Assembly: GCF_025318105.1 (NCBI RefSeq)
Contig: NZ_JAOANI010000019.1
Location: forward strand, 434,001-498,000
Origin: Venatoribacter pacificus
GTDB taxonomy: Bacteria; Pseudomonadota; Gammaproteobacteria; Pseudomonadales; Oceanobacteraceae
Direction: 5' to 3'
Length of the DNA stretch: 64,000 nt
Position numbers and translations under genes: made by a program. Under the pieces are notes generated by a model. That model saw nothing but the letters and a program-made list of their open reading frames with translations, searched no databases and was not told where the DNA came from. Positions 18,131 through 26,052 of the stretch are shown in pieces. Every line of letters begins with the position of its first letter. Within the stretch, counting starts at the first letter, position 1.

Positions 18131-19255
18131 TCAGGCATTCTTCAACAAAATGCGCAACATTCTGCGCAGTGGCTCAGCCGCGCCCCACAGCAACTGATCG
18201 CCCACGGTAAAGGCTGAAATGTACTCAGGCCCCATGGTCAGCTTGCGGATACGGCCGACCGGAATACTCAGCGTACCGGTCACTTTGGCTGGCGTAAGCT
18301 CCTGCATACTGGCGTCACGCTCGTTCGGAATCACTTTAACCCAATCGTTATGGGCCGCCAGAATCTGTTCGATTTCAGCAACAGGCAAATCCTGCTTCAG
18401 CTTGATGGTGATCGCCTGACTGTGACAACGCATCGCGCCGACACGCACGCAGAGACCATCAACCGGAACCGGCGCAGCCGATGTACCCATAATTTTGTTG
18501 GCTTCAACCTGAGCCTTCCATTCTTCACGACTCTGACCCGTGGCCAGCTGCGAATCAATGTAAGGAATCAGGCTGCCGGCCAGTGGCGCACCGAACTGAG
18601 CTTTCGGATAGTCATCACTGCGGATAAATTCAGCAACCTGCTGATCGATTTCCAGAATGGCCGAAGCCGGGTTATCCAGTTTATCTTTCACATTAGCGTG
18701 AATAGCGCCCATCTGACTGATCAGCTCGCGCATATTCTGCGCACCGGCACCGGATGCTGCCTGATAGGTCTGCGGAGCAACCCACTCCACCAGCCCTTTT
18801 TCAAACAGACCACCCAACGCCAACAGCATCAGACTGACGGTACAGTTACCGCCAACATAGGTCTTGATGCCTGTTTTAATGCCGTTTTCGATCACGTTCA
18901 GGTTAACCGGATCGAGCACAATAATAGCGTCGTCCGCCATACGCAGTGAAGACGCAGCATCAATCCAGTAACCATTCCAGCCCGCAGCACGCAGCTTTGG
19001 ATAAACTTCTTTGGTGTAATCACCTCCCTGACAGGTAATGATTACTTCCAGCGCCTTTAAGGCCTCAATATCGAATGCGTCTTCGAGCAAACCGCAATCT
19101 TTTCCGCCAAATTGCGGCGCGGCCTGCCCTTTTTGCGAGGTGGTAAAAAACACCGGCTGAATCAGATCGAAGTCACCTTCTTCCTGCATACGTTGCATCA
19201 GCACAGATCCCACCATGCCGCGCCAGCCTACCAAACCTACTTTTTGCAAAGCCAT
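18131..19255 (-). CDS. asd: Aspartate-semialdehyde dehydrogenase
   Basis: 374 residues. The NADP-binding start is VGLVGWRGMVGSVL, the catalytic cysteine is C138 in GGNCTVSL, and SGAGAQNMREL and RVGAMRCHSQA follow. It reduces aspartyl phosphate to the semialdehyde feeding lysine, threonine and methionine synthesis. It starts 2 bp after leuB, so it is part of the leuCDB-asd operon, as in pseudomonads, and is followed by a terminator. Confidence 0.96.
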   Translation of the reverse strand: MALQKVGLVGWRGMVGSVLMQRMQEEGDFDLIQPVFFTTSQKGQAAPQFGGKDCGLLEDAFDIEALKALEVIITCQGGDYTKEVYPKLRAAGWNGYWIDAASSLRMADDAIIVLDPVNLNVIENGIKTGIKTYVGGNCTVSLMLLALGGLFEKGLVEWVAPQTYQAASGAGAQNMRELISQMGAIHANVKDKLDNPASAILEIDQQVAEFIRSDDYPKAQFGAPLAGSLIPYIDSQLATGQSREEWKAQVEANKIMGTSAAPVPVDGLCVRVGAMRCHSQAITIKLKQDLPVAEIEQILAAHNDWVKVIPNERDASMQELTPAKVTGTLSIPVGRIRKLTMGPEYISAFTVGDQLLWGAAEPLRRMLRILLKNA

Positions 19256-19257
19256 TT

Positions 19258-20343
19258 TTAAACCTCTTGCAGGGCAGCTACGACTGCCTCACCCATTTCT
19301 TTAGTACTTACTTTGGTCATACCCGCGGAGAAGATATCGCCGGTACGCAGACCTTTATCGAGTACTTTACTCACTGCCAGTTCAATCGCATCGGCCGCTG
19401 CGGCCTGATCGAGAGAATAACGCAGCATCATTGCCGCCGACAAAATGGTTGCCAGCGGATTCGCAATCCCCTGACCGGCGATATCCGGAGCAGAACCATG
19501 ACAAGGCTCATACATACCCTTGTTGTTCTTATCCAGAGACGCCGATGGCAACATGCCAATCGAACCGGTCAGCATTGCGGCGGCATCCGACAGAATATCA
19601 CCAAACATGTTGCCAGTGACCATCACATCAAACTGCTTTGGTGCGCGCACCAGCTGCATGGCAGCATTATCGACGTACATATGTGACAGCTCGACATCCG
19701 GGTAGTCTTTTGCCACTTCGTTCATGATTTCGCGCCACAGCACCGTCACTTCCAGCACGTTGGCTTTATCCACAGAGCACAGTTTTTTACCGCGTTTCTG
19801 CGCGGATTCAAACGCAACCTTGGCGATACGACGAATCTCAGACTCGTTGTAAACGTAAGTGTTGTAGCCTTCGCGCTCGCCGTTTTCCAGCGTACGGATG
19901 CCGCGCGGCTTACCGAAATAAATACCACCGGTCAGTTCGCGTACGATCAGAATATCCAGACCAGAAACCACTTCAGGTTTCAGGCTCGAAGCATCCGCCA
20001 GTTGTGGATACAGAATGGCCGGACGCAGGTTGCCGAATAATTCCAGACCAGAACGCAGACCAAGCAGGCCTTTTTCCGGACGCAGTTCGCGGTCTTCCAG
20101 GTTATCCCACTTAGGGCCACCCACCGCCCCCAGTAAAATCGCATCCGCAGCACGGGCTTTATCCATGGTTACGTCAGGCAGCGGCGTGCCGAACTCATCA
20201 TAAGCCGCACCACCCACCAGCGCGTGCTCCATATTCAGATCAAGGGCAAAGCGTTGATTAACAACGTCCAGCACCTTAACGGCTTCGGCAACGATTTCAG
20301 GACCAATGCCATCACCCGGCAAAATCAGAATGTTTTTAGACAT
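19258..20343 (-). CDS. leuB: 3-isopropylmalate dehydrogenase
   Basis: 361 residues. ILPGDGIGPEIVAEA at the start, RELTGGIYFGKPRG with the substrate-binding tyrosine, and HGSAPDIAGQGIANP (NAD-binding) are all present. It oxidises and decarboxylates 3-isopropylmalate in leucine synthesis. There is an 89-bp gap to leuD with no clear terminator, so cotranscription is likely. Confidence 0.97.
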   Translation of the reverse strand: MSKNILILPGDGIGPEIVAEAVKVLDVVNQRFALDLNMEHALVGGAAYDEFGTPLPDVTMDKARAADAILLGAVGGPKWDNLEDRELRPEKGLLGLRSGLELFGNLRPAILYPQLADASSLKPEVVSGLDILIVRELTGGIYFGKPRGIRTLENGEREGYNTYVYNESEIRRIAKVAFESAQKRGKKLCSVDKANVLEVTVLWREIMNEVAKDYPDVELSHMYVDNAAMQLVRAPKQFDVMVTGNMFGDILSDAAAMLTGSIGMLPSASLDKNNKGMYEPCHGSAPDIAGQGIANPLATILSAAMMLRYSLDQAAAADAIELAVSKVLDKGLRTGDIFSAGMTKVSTKEMGEAVVAALQEV

Positions 20344-20432
20344 GTTTAAATTCTCAATAAAAATAACCGGACGCGCGCGTCCGGCTGAAAAGTATTCTCA
20401 GCGTATCAGTACAGACAGATACGCTGCTGGCT

Positions 20433-21071
20433 TCAGGAAAAAAGCCAGGGCGACTGTTGGCGGCGATTCGCTTCATAAGCGCGGATATCATCCGCATCCT
20501 GCAGCGTCAGACCAATATCATCCAGACCGTTGAGCAGACAGTGCTTACGGAAGGCATCTACCTCGAATGGGATTTCTTCGCCATCCGGGGTAATCACTTT
20601 CTGCTGCGCCAGATCGATGGTCAGCTCATAACCTTCATTCGCCGCGACAGCTTTGAATAAACGGTCGACCGTTGCGTCATCAAGTACGATCGGTAACAGG
20701 CCGTTTTTAAAGCTGTTGTTAAAGAAAATATCGGCATAGCTCGGTGCAATGATCGCACGGAAACCGAAATCTTCCAGCGCCCACGGCGCATGTTCACGGC
20801 TGGAACCGCAACCAAAGTTTTCCCGCGCCAGCAGCACAGACGCACCCTGATAACGCGGCTGGTTAAGTACGAAGTCCGGATTCAGCGGACGTCCGGAGTT
20901 ATCCGCATCCGGCTGACCTTCGTCCAGATAGCGCAGCTCATCAAACAGATTCGGGCCAAAGCCACTGCGTTTGATGGATTTCAGAAACTGCTTGGGAATG
21001 ATCATATCGGTATCGATATTGGCACGATCCATCGGGGCAGCAATACCCTTGTGTACGGTAAATGGTTTCAT
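20433..21071 (-). CDS. leuD: 3-isopropylmalate dehydratase small subunit
   Basis: 212 residues. The swivel-domain motif ARENFGCGSSREHAPWAL and the start TGIAAPMDRANIDTDMIIPKQFL-type region (as KGIAAPMDRANIDTD) identify LeuD. It pairs with LeuC to isomerise isopropylmalate. It begins 11 bp after the leuC stop. Confidence 0.97.
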   Translation of the reverse strand: MKPFTVHKGIAAPMDRANIDTDMIIPKQFLKSIKRSGFGPNLFDELRYLDEGQPDADNSGRPLNPDFVLNQPRYQGASVLLARENFGCGSSREHAPWALEDFGFRAIIAPSYADIFFNNSFKNGLLPIVLDDATVDRLFKAVAANEGYELTIDLAQQKVITPDGEEIPFEVDAFRKHCLLNGLDDIGLTLQDADDIRAYEANRRQQSPWLFS

Positions 21072-21082
21072 CTTCGCTCCCC

Positions 21083-22501
21083 TTAAAACTCACGCACATC
21101 AACAAAGTGACCGGCAATTGCCGCTGCCGCCGCCATCGCAGGACTCACCAGGTGAGTACGACCGCCATAACCCTGACGCCCCTCGAAGTTACGGTTAGAC
21201 GTCGACGCACAATGTTCGCCGCTACCCAGCTTGTCGGCATTCATTGCCAGACACATAGAACAGCCTGGCTCACGCCATTCAAAACCGGCTTCAACAAAGA
21301 TTTTATCCAGCCCTTCCGCTTCCGCTTGTGCTTTCACCAGACCGGAGCCCGGAACGACCAGAGCCTGCTTCACACTGCCCGCCACCTTACGCCCCCTGGC
21401 GACATCAGCCGCAGCACGCAAATCTTCGATACGGGAGTTGGTGCAGGAGCCGATAAACACACGATCTAATTGGATATCGGTGATTTTCTGCCCTGGCTTC
21501 AAACCCATGTACTGATAAGCACGCTCAAAACCGGAGCGTTCAACTTCATCGGCGGCATCATCCAGCGTTGGCACAGTACCGTCGATGGTGGTCACCATTT
21601 CTGGCGACGTACCCCAGGTAACCTGTGGCTTGATGTCTTCCGCACGGATTTCGACCACTTTGTCGAATACCGCATCCTGGTCGGACACCAGATCTTTCCA
21701 GACGGCCAGCGCCTGCTCCCACTGATCGGCTTTGGGTGCATAAGGACGGCCTTTTACGTATTCAGCCGTGATGTCATCAAAGCCCACCATGCCAACACGG
21801 GCACCAGCTTCAATGGCCATGTTGCACATGGTCATGCGCGCTTCCATGCTCAGTGAACGGATCGCCGAACCACCGAATTCCATCGCACAGCCATTACCAC
21901 CGGCGGTACCGATAACACCAATGATATGCAGGACCACGTCTTTACCGGTGATACCGGCACCGAGGTCGCCCTCCACTTTAATCAGCAGGTTTTTCATCTT
22001 GCGCTGAATCAGACACTGGGTTGCCAGTACGTGCTCCACTTCAGAGGTACCAATGCCATGCGCAAGCGCGGCAAACGCTCCGTGCGTAGCGGTATGAGAG
22101 TCGCCACACACCACCGTCATGCCCGGCAACGTTGCGCCCTGCTCCGGCCCAACTACGTGCACGATGCCCTGACGTTTGTCCTGCATTTTGAATTCAGTGA
22201 TACCAAACTCATCGCAGTTTTCATCCAGCGTCCTTACCTGAATACGTGATACCGGATCCTGAATGCCGTCGATGCCCGATTCACGCTCAACCGGCGTGGT
22301 CGGCACATTGTGATCCGGCGTTGCCAGGTTGGCATCCAGTCGCCACGGCTTACGTCCGGCAATGCGCAGACCTTCGAAGGCCTGCGGTGACGTTACTTCG
22401 TGCAGCAACTGACGGTCGATATAAATTAATGCGGTGCCGTCATCACGTTCTTTAACAACGTGCTGCTCCCACAATTTGTCATACAGGGTTTTCCCAGCCA
22501 T
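21083..22501 (-). CDS. leuC: 3-isopropylmalate dehydratase large subunit
   Basis: 472 residues from ATG 22501 (MAGKTLYDKLW), which has AGAGGA seven bases upstream. The 4Fe-4S ligands are in FIGSCTNSR and GCSMCLAMN, and VCGDSHTATHGAFGAL-type motif (VCGDSHTATHGAFAA) is present. It is an aconitase-family enzyme of leucine synthesis and first gene of leuCDB-asd. A LysR regulator is divergently transcribed 148 bp away. Confidence 0.97.
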   Translation of the reverse strand: MAGKTLYDKLWEQHVVKERDDGTALIYIDRQLLHEVTSPQAFEGLRIAGRKPWRLDANLATPDHNVPTTPVERESGIDGIQDPVSRIQVRTLDENCDEFGITEFKMQDKRQGIVHVVGPEQGATLPGMTVVCGDSHTATHGAFAALAHGIGTSEVEHVLATQCLIQRKMKNLLIKVEGDLGAGITGKDVVLHIIGVIGTAGGNGCAMEFGGSAIRSLSMEARMTMCNMAIEAGARVGMVGFDDITAEYVKGRPYAPKADQWEQALAVWKDLVSDQDAVFDKVVEIRAEDIKPQVTWGTSPEMVTTIDGTVPTLDDAADEVERSGFERAYQYMGLKPGQKITDIQLDRVFIGSCTNSRIEDLRAAADVARGRKVAGSVKQALVVPGSGLVKAQAEAEGLDKIFVEAGFEWREPGCSMCLAMNADKLGSGEHCASTSNRNFEGRQGYGGRTHLVSPAMAAAAAIAGHFVDVREF

Positions 22502-22543
22502 CGGGATGTCCTCTCTCATCAGGGATGTTTTTGGTATTGCCTA

Positions 22544-22596
22544 AGGATACGCCTTCTGTTAAACAACTCAAATTCATATTATTTCTAGTTTGAATT
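22544..22596 (-). promoter_or_regulatory. leuC promoter with LysR-type site
   Basis: On the minus strand TTGAGT (22571-22566) and TATCCT (22549-22544), 16 bp apart, fit a sigma70 promoter for leuC. Just upstream and touching the -35 is a dyad AATTCA (22571-22576)/TGAATT (22591-22596) in AT-rich sequence, placed as LysR regulators usually bind. The divergent LysR gene is the obvious candidate regulator. This is inference from position and symmetry. Confidence 0.5.
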
Positions 22597-22648
22597 CCTT
22601 TTAGGAATGCAAACCGATTACCCCAAGGACATGATCAGGACTTTATTG

Positions 22649-23554
22649 ATGGATACTCAGGCACTCAAAGCCTTTCTTGCCGTCGCCGAGCAGCGCTCGT
22701 TTTCGCTGGCGGCCGAGCAACTGCACCTGACTCAATCGGCGGTCAGTAAACGCATTCAGCTGCTTGAACAACAACTGGGCAGTGCATTATTCGATCGCCA
22801 TAACCGCACCATCAGCCTGACCGAAGCCGGCCATGCCCTGCAGCCTAAAGCCCGGCAAATTCTGGACCTGGTGGCCGACACCGAACTGCGGCTGATGAAT
22901 CTGGGGGGAGAAGTCAGCGGTGTGCTGTCATTGGCGACCAGCCACCACATTGGCCTGCACCGGTTGCCGCCAGTGTTACGCCAGTTTGTCAGCCGCTATC
23001 CGTCTGCTCAGTTGAATCTGAGTTTTATGGGCTCAGAACGTGCGTACCATGCAGTAAACCTGCGCCAGGTCGAACTGGCCCTGACCACTCTGGAACCCAG
23101 CAGCGAGCAAGTGCCGGACGGCATTGAAGCGCTGCCTCTGTGGCAGGATGAGATGGTCTGCGTCTGCGCGCCGGATCATCCGCTGGCAACTATTGCACAG
23201 CTAAGCCTGCAGGATCTGGCACAGGCTCCGGCCATTCTGCCGGAGCCCGATACCATTACTTTCCAGTTGCTGGAGCGGGTCTTCCGTCAGGCCGGTCTCA
23301 GCCTGCATGCACCGATGCCCACCAACTATCTGGAAACGATCAAAATGATGGTATCGGTTGGCATGGGCTGGAGTCTGCTGCCGCACAGCATGCTCGACGA
23401 ACAGTTAGTACACCTGCCCTGGCCATCCACCCCGATACGTCGCCAACTGGGATTAATTCATTTGCGTCACCGCACCCTCAGTAATGCCGCCCGCGCGTTG
23501 ATCGATATATTACATGCACCGGGAGAAAACCAACCTGCCATTGCCGCTCATTAA
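22649..23554 (+). CDS. LysR-family regulator next to leuC
   Basis: 301 residues from ATG 22649 (MDTQALKAFLAVAEQRSF), preceded by AGGA. Upstream ATGs at 22607 and 22631 are less likely. The N-terminal winged helix contains SFSLAAEQLHLTQSAVSKRIQLLE, and the effector-binding domain begins near GVLSLATSHHIG. A LysR gene divergent from leuC is conserved in pseudomonads, so leucine-pathway regulation is the likely role. The effector is not known from sequence. Confidence 0.9.
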   Translation: MDTQALKAFLAVAEQRSFSLAAEQLHLTQSAVSKRIQLLEQQLGSALFDRHNRTISLTEAGHALQPKARQILDLVADTELRLMNLGGEVSGVLSLATSHHIGLHRLPPVLRQFVSRYPSAQLNLSFMGSERAYHAVNLRQVELALTTLEPSSEQVPDGIEALPLWQDEMVCVCAPDHPLATIAQLSLQDLAQAPAILPEPDTITFQLLERVFRQAGLSLHAPMPTNYLETIKMMVSVGMGWSLLPHSMLDEQLVHLPWPSTPIRRQLGLIHLRHRTLSNAARALIDILHAPGENQPAIAAH

Positions 23555-23557
23555 ACT

Positions 23558-23582
23558 CAAAACAAGATGACACAAAACAAGA
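23558..23582. repeat. Direct repeat upstream of the universal stress gene
   Basis: CAAAACAAGA occurs twice, 15 bp apart (23558-23567 and 23573-23582), about 70 bp before the stress-protein start. It could be an activator site. No -35/-10 pair with good match was found downstream. Confidence 0.5.
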
Positions 23583-23651
23583 CCACACGGGGCGTGAAGC
23601 GTTAGTGTTAAGGTATTCCACTGCCGGATGAACAATTTTAAGGAGAAGGCC

Positions 23652-24575
23652 ATGCTGGACATCAATCATATTCTGGTCGTACTGGATAACGAACATCCGG
23701 AACAGATCGCCCTTGACCGCGCACTGTGGTTGGCGCGCTCACTGGAAGCTGACCTTACCCTGCTGACCAACACGTACGAAGCCTACTGCGAAGACGACTC
23801 CTCTCTGGATCAGGAAACCCGTACAAGGGTTAAACAGGCACTCGTTGATAAATCTGAAAAATGGCTCAACAGTTTCCTGCCTGAAGGGGAAAACAACATC
23901 AACATCAGTGCTGAAGTTCATTGGCAAAAACACCTGCACGATGCCGTTATCGAATCCATGCGTCATAAAGATTTTGACCTGGTTATTAAGGGTACTCAGC
24001 CACACAGCCTGCTGGACCGCATTTTCACCCATACCGACTGGAATCTGCTGCGCCACTGCCCGGCTCCGGTGATGCTGGTGAAATCCGCTAAACCCTGGAC
24101 ACATAACCGCGTACTGGCTTCGGTAGACGCCACCTCCGGTGACACCGGCCATCAGATTATCAACGATAATATTCTGTCGTTTGCCGAGCATTTATCAGAT
24201 CACTTTGATACCGACCTGCACCTGGCCAATTCTTACCCACTGGTTGCAGTGGCCTTTGCCATGGTGCCGGAAGTGACCGCGCCGGACGACATCCAGAAAT
24301 ACATCACCGAACAACACGAAGAAGCCTGTGCGGCACTGGCACGTAAATACAATATCCAGCCTGATCATGTGCATATTGGCGAAGGTGACGCCGATACCGT
24401 CATCGCCGGTATTGCCAAGGATATTGATGCCGACGTTGTCGTCGTGGGTACCGTTGGCCGCGAAGGTATCGCCGGCGTCCTGATCGGAAATACCGCCGAA
24501 TTATTGGTCGATAAAGTCGCCTGTGACGTAATTGTCATAAAACCATCCGATGGTGTTAAACCTGACGCTGACTAA
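23652..24575 (+). CDS. Tandem universal stress protein (UspE-like)
   Basis: 307 residues from ATG 23652, which has AAGGAGAA upstream. Two Usp domains are present: 1 to about 150 (INHILVVLDNE...) and about 151 to 307. The second carries the nucleotide-binding-type stretch VVVGTVGREGIAGVLIGNTAELL. The length and doublet form resemble UspE. The gene ends 7 bp before the phosphotransacetylase-like gene, so the two are probably cotranscribed. Such pairs are often linked to energy limitation or low oxygen, but no ANR/FNR box is visible upstream. Confidence 0.88.
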   Translation: MLDINHILVVLDNEHPEQIALDRALWLARSLEADLTLLTNTYEAYCEDDSSLDQETRTRVKQALVDKSEKWLNSFLPEGENNINISAEVHWQKHLHDAVIESMRHKDFDLVIKGTQPHSLLDRIFTHTDWNLLRHCPAPVMLVKSAKPWTHNRVLASVDATSGDTGHQIINDNILSFAEHLSDHFDTDLHLANSYPLVAVAFAMVPEVTAPDDIQKYITEQHEEACAALARKYNIQPDHVHIGEGDADTVIAGIAKDIDADVVVVGTVGREGIAGVLIGNTAELLVDKVACDVIVIKPSDGVKPDAD

Positions 24576-24582
24576 GGAATCA

Positions 24583-25539
24583 ATGATGAGTGCTGATCTG
24601 ATCAGGGAAGAGATATTAACGGCCACCGCCAACCATCCGCACATGCGCCGCTTATTTGAGCGGTCGCTGCTGCGCCCGGCATTACCAACCGCCGTCGTGC
24701 ATCCGGTAACAGAAGACTCGTTAAGCGGAGCGCTCGCCGCTCACCGGCTGGGCATGATGAACGCGATTCTGGTCGGACCGGAGCATAAAATCCGCGAATG
24801 TGCGGCCCAGTGCGACATCGACCTGAGTGATATTGATATCCGCAACACCGAACACAGCCATGAAGCGGCCGAGTTAGCCGTAAGCCTGGTGCGCAGTGGT
24901 GAAGTCCGCGCGCTGATGAAAGGCAGCTTATCGACCGACGAATTATTAGGAGCGGTATTGCATAAAACCAATGGCATCCGCACCGAGCGCCGGATCAGCC
25001 ACGTGTATTATCTGGACGTGCCCTCTTACCCCAAAGCGCTGTTTATGAGCGACGCGGCCATTAATATTCATCCGGATTTGCGTGTTAAAAAAGACATTGT
25101 GTGCAACGCCATACAACTGGCGCAGGCCATGGGCGTCAGTCTGCCCAAAGTCGCGATTTTAAGCGCCGTCGAAAAAATCAATCCGGACATCCCCAGCACC
25201 ATTGACGCTGCAGCCTTATGCAAAATGGCCGACCGCAAACAAATTACCGGCGGTTTATTAGACGGACCACTGGCGTTCGACAATGCCATTAATCTGGAAG
25301 CGGCGAACAGCAAGGGCATTGACTCTCCGGTTGCTGGCGACGCCGACATTCTGATTGCACCCGATCTGGAGTCCGGCAACATTCTGGCCAAACAATTGAT
25401 TTATTTAGGCGGTGCTCAGGCAGCCGGTATTTTAATGGGCGCGCGGGTTCCCATTATGCTGACCAGCCGTGCAGAGAAAATGGCTGGCCGCTTATTATCC
25501 TGCGCTCTTGCCCAGGCTGCAGCGCTGCCTTTGGTATAG
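24583..25539 (+). CDS. Phosphate acetyl/butyryl transferase, short type
   Basis: 318 residues from the first ATG of an ATGATG pair; 24586 is the alternative. It is a PTA/PTB family protein of the short form: ALMKGSLSTDELLGAVL, SHVYYLDVPSYPKALFMSDAAINIHPDL, GGLLDGPLAFDNAI and VAGDADILIAPDLESGN are visible. It should interconvert an acyl-CoA and acyl phosphate (acetyl or butyryl). No acetate or butyrate kinase gene follows, and the long multidomain Pta of enterics is not what this is. It sits between a stress protein and a flavodoxin-like protein. Confidence 0.85.
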   Translation: MMSADLIREEILTATANHPHMRRLFERSLLRPALPTAVVHPVTEDSLSGALAAHRLGMMNAILVGPEHKIRECAAQCDIDLSDIDIRNTEHSHEAAELAVSLVRSGEVRALMKGSLSTDELLGAVLHKTNGIRTERRISHVYYLDVPSYPKALFMSDAAINIHPDLRVKKDIVCNAIQLAQAMGVSLPKVAILSAVEKINPDIPSTIDAAALCKMADRKQITGGLLDGPLAFDNAINLEAANSKGIDSPVAGDADILIAPDLESGNILAKQLIYLGGAQAAGILMGARVPIMLTSRAEKMAGRLLSCALAQAAALPLV

Positions 25540-25580
25540 CCACAACGCTATACTGCGGGCAACTCAACAGGTTGTATTCA

Positions 25581-26042
25581 ATGAAAACACTTTTGATGGT
25601 TGCCCACACGCCCTCACCCAACACGGTGCGACTACTGCAGGCCTGCGAAGCAGGCTTTAAAGCAGCAGAAACAGAGAACAGCCAATTAATCGTGCGCACT
25701 GCGTTTCAGGCCGACGCTTCGGACACACTACAGGCCGATGCCATTATTTTAATTACGCCGGAAAATCTCGGTTACATGAGCGGCGCATTAAAAGATTATT
25801 TCGACCGGGTGTACTACCCCTGCCTGGAGCAGACTCAGGGTAAACCCTGTGCCGCAATCATTCGTGCCGGCCATGACGGTACGGGCACAAAGCGAGCATT
25901 AGAAACCATTACAACCGGCTTACGCTGGCGCTGGGTTCAGGAACCTCTGATTTTACGTGGTGACTGGCAGGAAGATTTTTTGCAGCAATGCGAAGAATTA
26001 TGCGGCGCAATGGCGGCAGGGACAGACAGCGGTATTATCTGA
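25581..26042 (+). CDS. Flavodoxin-like NAD(P)H reductase-fold protein
   Basis: 153 residues. The N-terminus MKTLLMVAHTPSPNT is an FMN-phosphate-binding-type loop. ILITPENLGYMSGALKDYFDRVYYP is the isoalloxazine-side loop of the flavodoxin/NADPH-dependent FMN reductase fold. Redox activity is inferred; no partner is evident. It lies 41 bp after the phosphotransacetylase-like gene in the same orientation, and converges with the GGDEF-EAL gene 10 bp beyond. Confidence 0.75.
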   Translation: MKTLLMVAHTPSPNTVRLLQACEAGFKAAETENSQLIVRTAFQADASDTLQADAIILITPENLGYMSGALKDYFDRVYYPCLEQTQGKPCAAIIRAGHDGTGTKRALETITTGLRWRWVQEPLILRGDWQEDFLQQCEELCGAMAAGTDSGII

Positions 26043-26052
26043 AAAATCACTA

